The position numbers and the translations under genes were made by a program. Below the pieces are notes generated by a model, which saw only the letters and a list, made by a program, of their open reading frames with translations, did no database searches and was not told the origin of the DNA. A stretch of DNA of 22,374 nucleotides from positions 1-22,374 of the forward strand of contig JAITOP010000139.1 in assembly GCA_031289895.1 (NCBI GenBank), read 5' to 3'. Below are positions 15,303 to 21,339 of this stretch, piece after piece. Each line of letters opens with the position of its first letter. Position 1 is the stretch's first letter. Origin of the DNA: Prevotellaceae bacterium (lineage in GTDB: Bacteria; Bacteroidota; Bacteroidia; Bacteroidales; UBA932).

Positions 15303-15419
15303 ATGAAAGTAAGAGCATCAATTAAAAAGCGCAGCGATGACTGCAAAATAGTTAAGCGCAAGGGTCGCTTATATGTTATTTGCAAAAAAAATCCTAAGTT
15401 CAAACAACGTCAAGGATAA
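15303..15419 (+). CDS. rpmJ: 50S ribosomal protein L36 (bL36), partly degenerate zinc ribbon
   Basis: L36 is the smallest 50S protein and packs against 23S rRNA near the GTPase centre. The product has 38 residues. It begins MKVRASIKKRSDDCKIVKRK and ends with FKQRQG, a clear family match. The zinc-binding form has ligands C11, C14, C27 and H33. Here position 11 is Ser and position 33 is Phe, while C14 and C27 remain. That makes it a C-minus type that kept two former ligands. It starts 28 nt after infA and ends 61 nt before rpsM. Confidence 0.97.
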   Translation: MKVRASIKKRSDDCKIVKRKGRLYVICKKNPKFKQRQG

Positions 15420-15480
15420 TAAAAAAGCGGATTAAAACCCGAAGGAAAATAAATGGTTAAACAATTAAATAAAAAAATAA

Positions 15481-15858
15481 ATGGCACGTATAGCAGGTGT
15501 TGATTTACCAGACAACAAACGAGGAGAAATAGGACTAACCTATATCTTCGGAATAGGACGCAGCGCATCTCGTACTATTCTTGCGAAAGCAGGCGTTGAC
15601 GTTAATTCCAAAATTAAAGACTGGAATGACGAGCAAATAGCCGCAATTCGTAGTATAATAGGAAGCGAATATGTGATAGAAGGAGAACTTCGCTCACAAG
15701 TTCAGCTAAACATTAAACGACTGATGGACATAGGATGTTACAGAGGAATCCGCCATCGTATCGGCTTGCCTGTGCGCGGACAAAGTACAAAAAACAATGC
15801 CCGTACACGTAAAGGTAAGAAGAAAACAGTAGCAAACAAGAAAAAAGCAACTAAATAG
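15481..15858 (+). CDS. rpsM: 30S ribosomal protein S13 (uS13)
   Basis: S13 lies in the 30S head, contacts the P-site tRNA and makes bridges to the 50S subunit. The product has 125 residues and begins MARIAGVDLPDNKRGEIGL. The helix-two-turns-helix region with YIFGIGRSAS and the basic C-terminus RGIRHRIGLPVRGQST and NARTRKGKKKT are typical. It opens the alpha-type block and precedes rpsK by eight bases. Confidence 0.98.
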   Translation: MARIAGVDLPDNKRGEIGLTYIFGIGRSASRTILAKAGVDVNSKIKDWNDEQIAAIRSIIGSEYVIEGELRSQVQLNIKRLMDIGCYRGIRHRIGLPVRGQSTKNNARTRKGKKKTVANKKKATK

Positions 15859-15866
15859 TAGGTAAA

Positions 15867-16256
15867 ATGGCAAAGAAACAAGGAACAACCAAAAAGAAAG
15901 TTGTAAAAGTTGAAGTTGCTGGGCAAGCTCACATTCATTCAAGTTTTAACAACATTATTATATCTCTGACGAATATGGAAGGTCAAGTTATCAGTTGGTC
16001 GTCGGCAGGTAAAATGGGTTTCAGAGGCTCAAAGAAAAATACACCTTATGCAGCCCAAACAGCAGCATCCGATTGCTCGAAAGTAGCTTACGATTTGGGG
16101 CTTCGCAGAGTAAAAGTATTTGTTAAAGGTCCGGGTTCGGGTCGCGAATCGGCAATGCGCACAATAAATTCGGCAGGAATTGAAATAACAGAAATTGTTG
16201 ATGTTACACCACTTCCGCATAACGGATGTCGCCCAAAAGGAAGACGTAGAGTTTAA
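15867..16256 (+). CDS. rpsK: 30S ribosomal protein S11 (uS11)
   Basis: S11 forms the platform of the 30S subunit next to the mRNA exit. The product has 129 residues. The Lys-rich N-terminus is followed by AHIHSSFNNIIISLT, GKMGFRGSKKNTPYAAQ and the strongly conserved end DVTPLPHNGCRPKGRRRV. It is followed by rpsD after 24 nt. Confidence 0.98.
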   Translation: MAKKQGTTKKKVVKVEVAGQAHIHSSFNNIIISLTNMEGQVISWSSAGKMGFRGSKKNTPYAAQTAASDCSKVAYDLGLRRVKVFVKGPGSGRESAMRTINSAGIEITEIVDVTPLPHNGCRPKGRRRV

Positions 16257-16280
16257 TATAATTAATAATAAAAAAGAATT

Positions 16281-16889
16281 ATGGCAAAATACATAGGTCC
16301 TAAAACAAAAATTGCACGCAAATTCGGCGAACCTATTTATGGTCCGGATAAATACCTGGATAGAAAAAACTTTCCTCCCGGACAGCATGGATTGGCTAAA
16401 AAACGCAAAAAAATATCCGAATACGGAACACAGTTGCAAGAAAAACAAAAAGTAAAATACACGTATGGCTTGCTCGAACGCCAGTTTCGTACATTCTACG
16501 AACGCGCATCGAAAATGAAAGGACGTAAAGGCGAAAACCTTATCATTTTACTCGAAAGCCGACTTGATAATATCGTTTATCGTTTGGGTATTGCACCTAC
16601 ACGCGCGGCAGCCCGTCAACTTGTTGGTCACCGACACATTGTAGTAAACGGCGACGTATGCAATATCCCATCGTATATAGTAAAAACAGGAGATGTTGTT
16701 GGCGTTCGTGAAAAATCAAAATCACTTGAAGTAGTACAAAGCTCGTTGAGCGGACTTACAACAAGCAGATATTCATGGCTCGAATGGGACAGTACAACAC
16801 TTGCAGGCAAATATATCAATAAAGTTGACCGCAGCGAAATACCTGAAACAATAAACGAGCAATTGATAGTAGAGTTATACTCTAAGTAA
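16281..16889 (+). CDS. rpsD: 30S ribosomal protein S4 (uS4), zinc-free type
   Basis: S4 is a primary 16S rRNA binder that starts assembly of the 30S body and helps form the mRNA entry channel. The product has 202 residues. It begins MAKYIGPKTKIARKFGEP, and the S4 RNA-binding domain is visible as LESRLDNIVYRLGIAPTRAA followed by ARQLVGHRHIVVNG. The cysteine cluster of the zinc form is missing at the N-terminus (GPDKYLDRKNFPPG). In E. coli, S4 represses the alpha operon. Here two perfect inverted repeats surround its stop codon. Confidence 0.98.
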   Translation: MAKYIGPKTKIARKFGEPIYGPDKYLDRKNFPPGQHGLAKKRKKISEYGTQLQEKQKVKYTYGLLERQFRTFYERASKMKGRKGENLIILLESRLDNIVYRLGIAPTRAAARQLVGHRHIVVNGDVCNIPSYIVKTGDVVGVREKSKSLEVVQSSLSGLTTSRYSWLEWDSTTLAGKYINKVDRSEIPETINEQLIVELYSK

Positions 16890-16919
16890 TTGAAAGATAT
16901 TGAAGTATATTACTTCAAT
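16870..16919 (+). promoter_or_regulatory. two tandem hairpins at the rpsD-rpoA junction
   Basis: TAGAGT (16870-16875) pairs with ACTCTA (16879-16884) inside the last rpsD codons. ATTGAAGTA (16899-16907) pairs with TACTTCAAT (16911-16919) in the gap. Both are perfect and both have the loop TAT. The rpsD stop codon lies between them. No T-run follows, so full termination is unlikely; a processing or attenuation site that adjusts rpoA against S4 is one option. Confidence 0.45.
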
Positions 16920-16949
16920 CTTCACAAATTTAAATAAAAATATAAAAAT

Positions 16950-17948
16950 ATGGCAATATTAGCATTTCAAAAACCGAACCAAGTAATAATGCTCGAAGCA
17001 AACGACACCTTTGGACGATTTGAATTTCGCCCATTAGAACCGGGCTACGGCATTACTGTCGGAAACGCACTCAGGCGAGTTCTACTTTCATCATTAGAAG
17101 GATACGCCATTACATCGGTGAAAATATCCGGTGTTGACCATGAATTTTCAACAATTCCGGGTGTTATTGAAAATGTGGTTGACATCATTCTTAATCTTAA
17201 AAAAGTAAGACTAAAAAAGAATGATATTGAAGGAACAGATACCGAAAAAGTAAATATTAACGTTTCGGGACAAACCGGTGTTCTTACTGCAAAAGGACTT
17301 AGTGCAAATATGTCGGTATTCAAAGTTCTTAATCCCGAACTTGTAATTTGTAAAATGGACGAAAATGCAAAATTCCAAATGCAAATAACAATAGGAAAAG
17401 GAAGAGGATGGGTTCCAGCCGAAGAAAATAAACCCGAAAATGCCGAGTTTGGAGTTATTCCTGTCGATTCGATATTTACACCGATTATAAATGTGAACTT
17501 TACAGCAGAAAATTTTCGTGTAGAACAAAAAACCGACTACGAAAAATTAATACTCGAAATAACCACCGACGGCTCGGTACATCCTAAAGAAGCACTCAAA
17601 AAAGCGGCTAAATTATTAATTTACCACTTTATGCTGTTTAGCGATGAAAAAATAACTATCGAAACCGACGAAGCCGCTACTCATGATGAATTCGATGAAG
17701 AATTATTGCGCGTTAGGCAACTGCTGAAACAACGATTGGTTGATATGGAACTATCGGTACGCGCACTTAATTGTCTGAAAGCTGCCGATATTAAAACACT
17801 TGGCGAACTTGTAAAATTAAGCAGAAACGACCTGTTGAGATTCAGAAACTTTGGCAAAAAATCGCTTACCGAACTCGACGAACTTCTCGAAAATCTTAAA
17901 CTATCGTTTGGTATGGACGTTGCTAAATATAAACTTGATAAAGAATAA
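16950..17948 (+). CDS. rpoA: DNA-directed RNA polymerase subunit alpha
   Basis: The alpha subunit dimerises to start assembly of RNA polymerase and contacts UP elements and activators through its C-terminal domain. The product has 332 residues. The N-terminal dimerisation block reads RPLEPGYGITVGNALRRVLL followed by SSLEGYAITSV and FSTIPGV. The C-terminal domain (about residues 250-325) shows ELSVRALNCLKAADIKTLGEL and LLRFRNFGKKSLTELDELL. It lies between rpsD and rplQ as in nearly all bacteria, and is preceded by a 60-nt gap with a hairpin. Confidence 0.99.
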   Translation: MAILAFQKPNQVIMLEANDTFGRFEFRPLEPGYGITVGNALRRVLLSSLEGYAITSVKISGVDHEFSTIPGVIENVVDIILNLKKVRLKKNDIEGTDTEKVNINVSGQTGVLTAKGLSANMSVFKVLNPELVICKMDENAKFQMQITIGKGRGWVPAEENKPENAEFGVIPVDSIFTPIINVNFTAENFRVEQKTDYEKLILEITTDGSVHPKEALKKAAKLLIYHFMLFSDEKITIETDEAATHDEFDEELLRVRQLLKQRLVDMELSVRALNCLKAADIKTLGELVKLSRNDLLRFRNFGKKSLTELDELLENLKLSFGMDVAKYKLDKE

Positions 17949-17954
17949 TAAACT

Positions 17955-18641
17955 ATGAGACATAATAAAAAATATAATCATTTAAGCAGAAAATCGGGAC
18001 ACCGTAAAGCCCTACTTGCAAATATGGCTTCATCATTAATTATGCACAAACGCATTGAAACAACATTGGCAAAAGCTAAAGCGTTGAGAATGTATGTAGA
18101 GCCACTTATTACAAAAGCAAAAGAAGCTATTAAAAATGAAACAGTTACTGTAGTTACAAAAACGGTAACAGTGAAACACAGGAAGCCTGAAGTAATCCAA
18201 AAATACGGAGAAGAATCGCAGGTAGAACGCAAACTGCATATAAAATCTTCAAGCCATGCACGCCGCGTTGTATTTAGTTATCTGAAAGATAATGATGCGC
18301 TGAAGATATTATTTGGAGAAATAGCACAAAAAGTAGCCGACCGCGAAGGCGGATATACACGAATCCTGAAAACAGGATTCAGACAAGGCGACGCAGCCGA
18401 TATGGCAATGATAGAATTGGTTGACTTTAACGAAGCCGCACTTGGAGGTTCAGCAAAGAAAGAAATCAAGAAAACAACACGTAGAAGTCGTGCAAAAAAA
18501 GTAACGGACGCAACAATAGTTGAAGAAAAAGTAACCGAAAAAAAGGCAGATAAAACACCAAAAGAAATACAACCTGCAAAAGAAGAAGAACCTTCTGTTG
18601 CAGATGTAGAAAGCAACACAGATACTGTTGCGATTGAATAA
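17955..18641 (+). CDS. rplQ: 50S ribosomal protein L17 (bL17) with internal insertion and long tail
   Basis: L17 lies near the peptide tunnel exit on the 50S subunit. The product has 228 residues against 127 in E. coli. The core is clear in two parts: MRHNKKYNHLSRKSGHRKAL to EPLITKAK (residues 1-56), and RRVVFSYLKDND to MAMIELVDFNE (103-160). In E. coli only about six residues separate these blocks. Here about 46 do, including TVTVVTKTVTVKHRKPEV. Past residue 162 there is a Lys- and Glu-rich, low-complexity tail of about 65 residues; such tails are common in Bacteroidetes L17. The reading frame is open through the insertion, so it is not a frameshift. It is the last gene before the terminator. 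Confidence 0.96.
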   Translation: MRHNKKYNHLSRKSGHRKALLANMASSLIMHKRIETTLAKAKALRMYVEPLITKAKEAIKNETVTVVTKTVTVKHRKPEVIQKYGEESQVERKLHIKSSSHARRVVFSYLKDNDALKILFGEIAQKVADREGGYTRILKTGFRQGDAADMAMIELVDFNEAALGGSAKKEIKKTTRRSRAKKVTDATIVEEKVTEKKADKTPKEIQPAKEEEPSVADVESNTDTVAIE

Positions 18642-18670
18642 TTAAGTTTTAAATTGTTTTATGGAGTGGG

Positions 18671-18705
18671 AAGGTTACCTGAATTTTATTTGGGTAACCT
18701 TTTTT
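18671..18705 (+). terminator. intrinsic terminator of the ribosomal superoperon
   Basis: AAGGTTACC (18671-18679) and GGTAACCTT (18693-18701) are perfect complements over 9 bp with a 13-nt loop, and a run of six T ends at 18705. It begins 30 nt after the rplQ stop. This is the only strong terminator shape seen after 18 kb of co-directional genes. Confidence 0.88.
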
Positions 18706-18709
18706 AATT

Positions 18710-18821
18710 AAAAATTAAGAATTAAAAATTAAGAATTAAGAGCCAAGAAACAAGAGCCAAGAACCAACGACTAAATACCAAATACCAACGACTAAATACC
18801 GAATATGGAATACCGAATACC
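18710..18821 (+). repeat. array L: 16 degenerate 7-bp repeats
   Basis: The stretch divides without any slip into 16 heptamers of the form RANNANN: AAAAATT (2), AAGAATT (2), AAGAGCC (2), AAGAAAC, AAGAACC, AACGACT (2), AAATACC (3), GAATATG and GAATACC (2). The words change gradually from A/T-only at the left to GAATACC at the right. It fills the space between the superoperon terminator and the promoter of the next gene. No open reading frame or RNA gene is visible in it. Confidence 0.85.
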
Positions 18822-18833
18822 AAATAAATTTAT

Positions 18834-18841
18834 TACTTTTG
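18834..18841 (+). promoter_or_regulatory. possible -7 promoter element for the TPR/AraC gene
   Basis: TACTTTTG fits the Bacteroidetes -7 consensus TAnnTTTG. No TTTG -33 element is found 19-21 bp upstream, where array L ends. A start near 18848 would give a leader of about 11 nt to the first ATG (18859) or 32 nt to the second (18880). Confidence 0.45.
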
Positions 18842-18858
18842 CATAAAAAATAAGTATA

Positions 18859-20754
18859 ATGATTTTACATAACATCAAAATGCGGTATATTTTATTATTG
18901 TTATCATGGTTTGTAGCGGTAGCCTCTGCTTACGGGCAGGCGAATGTGTACGACAACCTGAAAATAAAACAATACGAACGCAGCATGAATTCTCTTGACG
19001 TTCCCAAAACGCAGGGTTGCGACAGTGTTATTGTAACAAACTACGACGAGATTTGGTATTTTAACATCGATACTCTGTGCTACCGAATGGCAACCGAAGG
19101 ATACAGCGTGCAAGTAGAAGATTTGATGCATCATTTTCTTTTTGAAATAGCCGATTATGCTACCGCTGAGCAGTTGGAAAAATGGTTTGAAAAAATGGAA
19201 ACGGCTGCAAAAAAATACAACAACAATTTTTTGAGAAACAAGTTGGATTATATGAAAACGATTGCGTTTTTTTATCAAAAACTGTATTTCGAAGGCGGTG
19301 TTTCGGAAGATTATTTAGATAGTGCGATAGAAAATATGCAGAAACTAAAACAAATAGCCGTTAAGCAAGGTAACAAAAGAGACGAAGTATTATTGCTGTC
19401 GGAAATGACTTGGATGTACATGAATTATGGAAATTATGCGAAAATGTTTAAAAATTGCCCTATATTGTTGGATTTGCTCGAAAATACTACTTATGAAGAA
19501 TATCCACTGCGAAATTATTGCTATTTTTTCATTGGAAATGCTTATTATCGTTTTCGCGATTACAAACGTGCAATTCCTTGTCTGAAAGCCGCTTTGCATG
19601 ATACAACACCTTTTTTTGCCGACCGCTCCGACCTGCGTGCGCGAAGTTTGCTTGCCGACTATTATTCCGAAATAAACGATTTAGACTCTTCCGATTATTA
19701 TTATCGCTCAATATACGACAGCCCTCTTATGGTGAGATTTCGCCCATATCACGATGTTAAAGCGGTAAACGGTATCGCTCATAATCTAATTAAACGAGGC
19801 AATTACAACGAAGCCCTGCAATTGCTGAAACGCTGGCAGCCCGAAGCGATAAAAGAAAAAGTATATGAAACAATATTTAATATTACCATCGCTATGGGCG
19901 AATGTTATATTGCTGAAAAACAACCTGAAATGGCAAAAGCCGTGATTGACGATATACGCGCTATGGACAATTCGAAATTATCATTACCTCAGCAAAAAGA
20001 TTTATACATACTGCTGTTTCATTATTACTCTGTCACAGGAAACATAACACAGGCGCAGTTATACGTCGATTCGATACAGACAACCGTTGTCAAACACGAA
20101 GAAAAAACAGACGCGCTGATTATCCTGCGAGCCGAACAGGAATTGTTTGAATCCGAAAAAGCCCTTAAAGATGAAACTATACAGAAACAAAAAAACCTGT
20201 TTCAGTTTAGCGTCGTTATTTTTGTATTATGCTTATTGATATTGATAATTGTTGTTTATAACTATCGTAAGAAACAGATAATAAACAAGAAACTTGTACA
20301 ACATATACGCGAACAGGACTTTGTTCTTAATAAATTGGAACAAGAACGCGAACACGCCAAAAAACTGCAATTAGTTTTGAATAATGACGAAAAAACTTCT
20401 ATCAGCAGCGAAGACGATAATGTGTTCAACCGCTTTATTGAACTTATGAAAAACTCAAATATATACACCAATGCCGAAGTAAGCCGCAAAGAAGTTGCCG
20501 GTAAAATAGGAACAAACGAAACATATCTGGGTACAACCATTAAACAATACACAGGAATGACATTTACCGATTATATCAACGAGTTTAGATTGAACTATGC
20601 CCGCAATCTGTTTTTGGAAAACAAGCTGAGTGTCGAATCAATAGCATTTGAGTCAGGATTTGGCTCTCGCCGAAACTTTCTGCGTTTGTTTAGTAAGCGC
20701 TACGGCTTGTCGCCCACCAGCTACCGAAAACAACTTACTCAAGAAAACAGTTGA
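18859..20754 (+). CDS. membrane-anchored TPR and AraC-type HTH transcription regulator
   Basis: The predicted protein of 631 residues looks like a one-component sensor-regulator. A signal or anchor sequence lies at the N-terminus (MRYILLLLSWFVAVASA from residue 8). A helical region of about 400 residues with TPR-like pairs (for example ALYRF-type repeats around YAKMF, DYKRAIPCLKAAL and NYNEALQLLKRW, residues about 185-430) follows and would be periplasmic. One transmembrane helix is at about 450-470 (FSVVIFVLCLLILIIVVY). A short coiled coil and an AraC-type DNA-binding domain (about 530-628) complete the protein. In that domain, the second helix-turn-helix reads SVESIAFESGFGSRRNFLRLF. The ATG at 18880 puts the signal sequence directly at the N-terminus and may be the true start. 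The target genes and signal are unknown, since no regulated operon lies beside it. Confidence 0.85.
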   Translation: MILHNIKMRYILLLLSWFVAVASAYGQANVYDNLKIKQYERSMNSLDVPKTQGCDSVIVTNYDEIWYFNIDTLCYRMATEGYSVQVEDLMHHFLFEIADYATAEQLEKWFEKMETAAKKYNNNFLRNKLDYMKTIAFFYQKLYFEGGVSEDYLDSAIENMQKLKQIAVKQGNKRDEVLLLSEMTWMYMNYGNYAKMFKNCPILLDLLENTTYEEYPLRNYCYFFIGNAYYRFRDYKRAIPCLKAALHDTTPFFADRSDLRARSLLADYYSEINDLDSSDYYYRSIYDSPLMVRFRPYHDVKAVNGIAHNLIKRGNYNEALQLLKRWQPEAIKEKVYETIFNITIAMGECYIAEKQPEMAKAVIDDIRAMDNSKLSLPQQKDLYILLFHYYSVTGNITQAQLYVDSIQTTVVKHEEKTDALIILRAEQELFESEKALKDETIQKQKNLFQFSVVIFVLCLLILIIVVYNYRKKQIINKKLVQHIREQDFVLNKLEQEREHAKKLQLVLNNDEKTSISSEDDNVFNRFIELMKNSNIYTNAEVSRKEVAGKIGTNETYLGTTIKQYTGMTFTDYINEFRLNYARNLFLENKLSVESIAFESGFGSRRNFLRLFSKRYGLSPTSYRKQLTQENS

Positions 20755-20766
20755 ATGGGTATTTTT

Positions 20767-20934
20767 TGGTATTCAGTATTCCGTATTCCGTAATCAGTAT
20801 TCCGTAATCAGTATTCCGTAATCAGTATTCCGTAATCAGTATTCCGTAATCAGTATTCAGTATTCCGTAATCAGTATTCAGTAATCAGTAATCAGTATTC
20901 AGTATTCCGTAATCAGTATTTAGTCATTGGTAAA
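20767..20934 (-). repeat. array M: 24 consecutive 7-bp repeats in reverse sense
   Basis: The stretch divides without any slip into 24 heptamers. On the + strand these are CAGTATT (11), CCGTAAT (7), CAGTAAT (2) and CCGTATT (1), with TGGTATT at the left edge and TAGTCAT and TGGTAAA at the right edge. In the middle, CAGTATT and CCGTAAT alternate regularly, making a 14-bp higher-order unit. Read on the minus strand, the words become GAATACT, GATTACG and GAATACG, the same style as arrays L and R. It starts 12 bp after the stop codon of the TPR/AraC gene. Confidence 0.9.
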
Positions 20935-20947
20935 AATTTTTTATGAA

Positions 20948-21003
20948 TTGCCTCAGGCTTTAGCCGGAGGCAACAAAATAATATAAACAAAAGGCTTTAG
21001 CCG
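20948..21003. repeat. REP-like palindromic element with a second half-copy
   Basis: TTGCCTC (20948-20954) pairs with GAGGCAA (20967-20973). Inside, after one A-G mismatch, GGC-TTTA-GCC forms the tip. The 12-bp core AGGCTTTAGCCG (20955-20966) recurs in the same sense at 20992-21003 without the outer arms. A GC-rich imperfect palindrome plus a nearby partial copy in AT-rich intergenic DNA resembles bacterial REP elements. No RAYT transposase gene is in the window. Confidence 0.5.
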
Positions 21004-21103
21004 AATGTATATAATGATAATCAAGAGTTGAAAATTGGTTTTATAGCCCTTCGAACTTTTTGCTATTCAACAAATATCGTAATTCTTCTTATCACTAAAG
21101 ACG

Positions 21104-21212
21104 AAATACTGAATACCGAATACCGAATACGAAATACTGAATACCGAATACTGAATACTGAATACCAAATAAATACCAACGACCAAATACTAACGACTAA
21201 CGACCAAATACC
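21104..21212 (+). repeat. array R: 15 degenerate 7-bp repeats
   Basis: Nine heptamers (21104-21166) are followed by a 4-bp slip (AAAT, 21167-21170) and six more (21171-21212). The words are GAATACC (4), AAATACT (3), GAATACT (2), AAATACC (2), AACGACC (2), AACGACT and GAATACG. Several are identical to words in array L (GAATACC, AAATACC, AACGACT) and to minus-strand words in array M (GAATACT, GAATACG, AAATACT). Confidence 0.88.
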
Positions 21213-21243
21213 AAAAAAATAAATTTTCAGTTTAAAAATTTTT

Positions 21244-21270
21244 TATATTTGAGAAAATAAATTATCTTTG
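21244..21270 (+). promoter_or_regulatory. two overlapping -7-like promoter elements upstream of greA
   Basis: TATATTTG (21244-21251) and TATCTTTG (21263-21270) both match TAnnTTTG. For the second, the -33 position 19 bp upstream reads TTTT (21240-21243), close to TTTG. It would start transcription near 21277, at the foot of the leader hairpin. The AT-rich setting makes chance matches likely for at least one of them. Confidence 0.55.
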
Positions 21271-21280
21271 TAAAAAAAAC

Positions 21281-21314
21281 AAAGAGAGTTCCGAAAAAAT
21301 CGGGATTCTTTTTT
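21281..21314 (+). terminator. terminator-like hairpin in the presumed greA leader
   Basis: Bases 21281-21294 pair with 21300-21313 around the loop AAAAA, giving 14 bp including three G-U pairs. The core is AGTTCCGA against TCGGGATT. The 3' arm ends in a run of six T (21309-21314). The hairpin lies between the best greA promoter and the greA start, so it may attenuate greA, yield a short leader RNA or stabilise the 5' end. It could also end transcripts arriving from upstream. Confidence 0.5.
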
Positions 21315-21339
21315 ATTCATATTTTTGAAAAAATAAATT

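Larger units (their letters stand above)
20755..21339. other. 585-bp intergenic region made mainly of repeats
   Basis: This stretch between the TPR/AraC gene and greA holds array M (reverse sense), a REP-like element, about 100 bp in which I see nothing (21004-21103), array R (forward sense), and the greA promoter and leader hairpin. A 64-codon reading frame at 21028-21222 is a translation of array R and is not accepted as a gene. No clear terminator is seen directly after the TPR/AraC gene. Confidence 0.8.

Noticed and set aside
20767..20934. CRISPR-like array
   Set aside because: The units are 7 bp and contiguous with no spacers, and no cas gene is present in the window.
21028..21222. 64-codon + strand reading frame with repeated NTEYRI-like peptides
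   Set aside because: Its repetitive half is a translation of array R, where 7-bp units read in three frames give a 7-residue peptide repeat. It has no family similarity I recognise.
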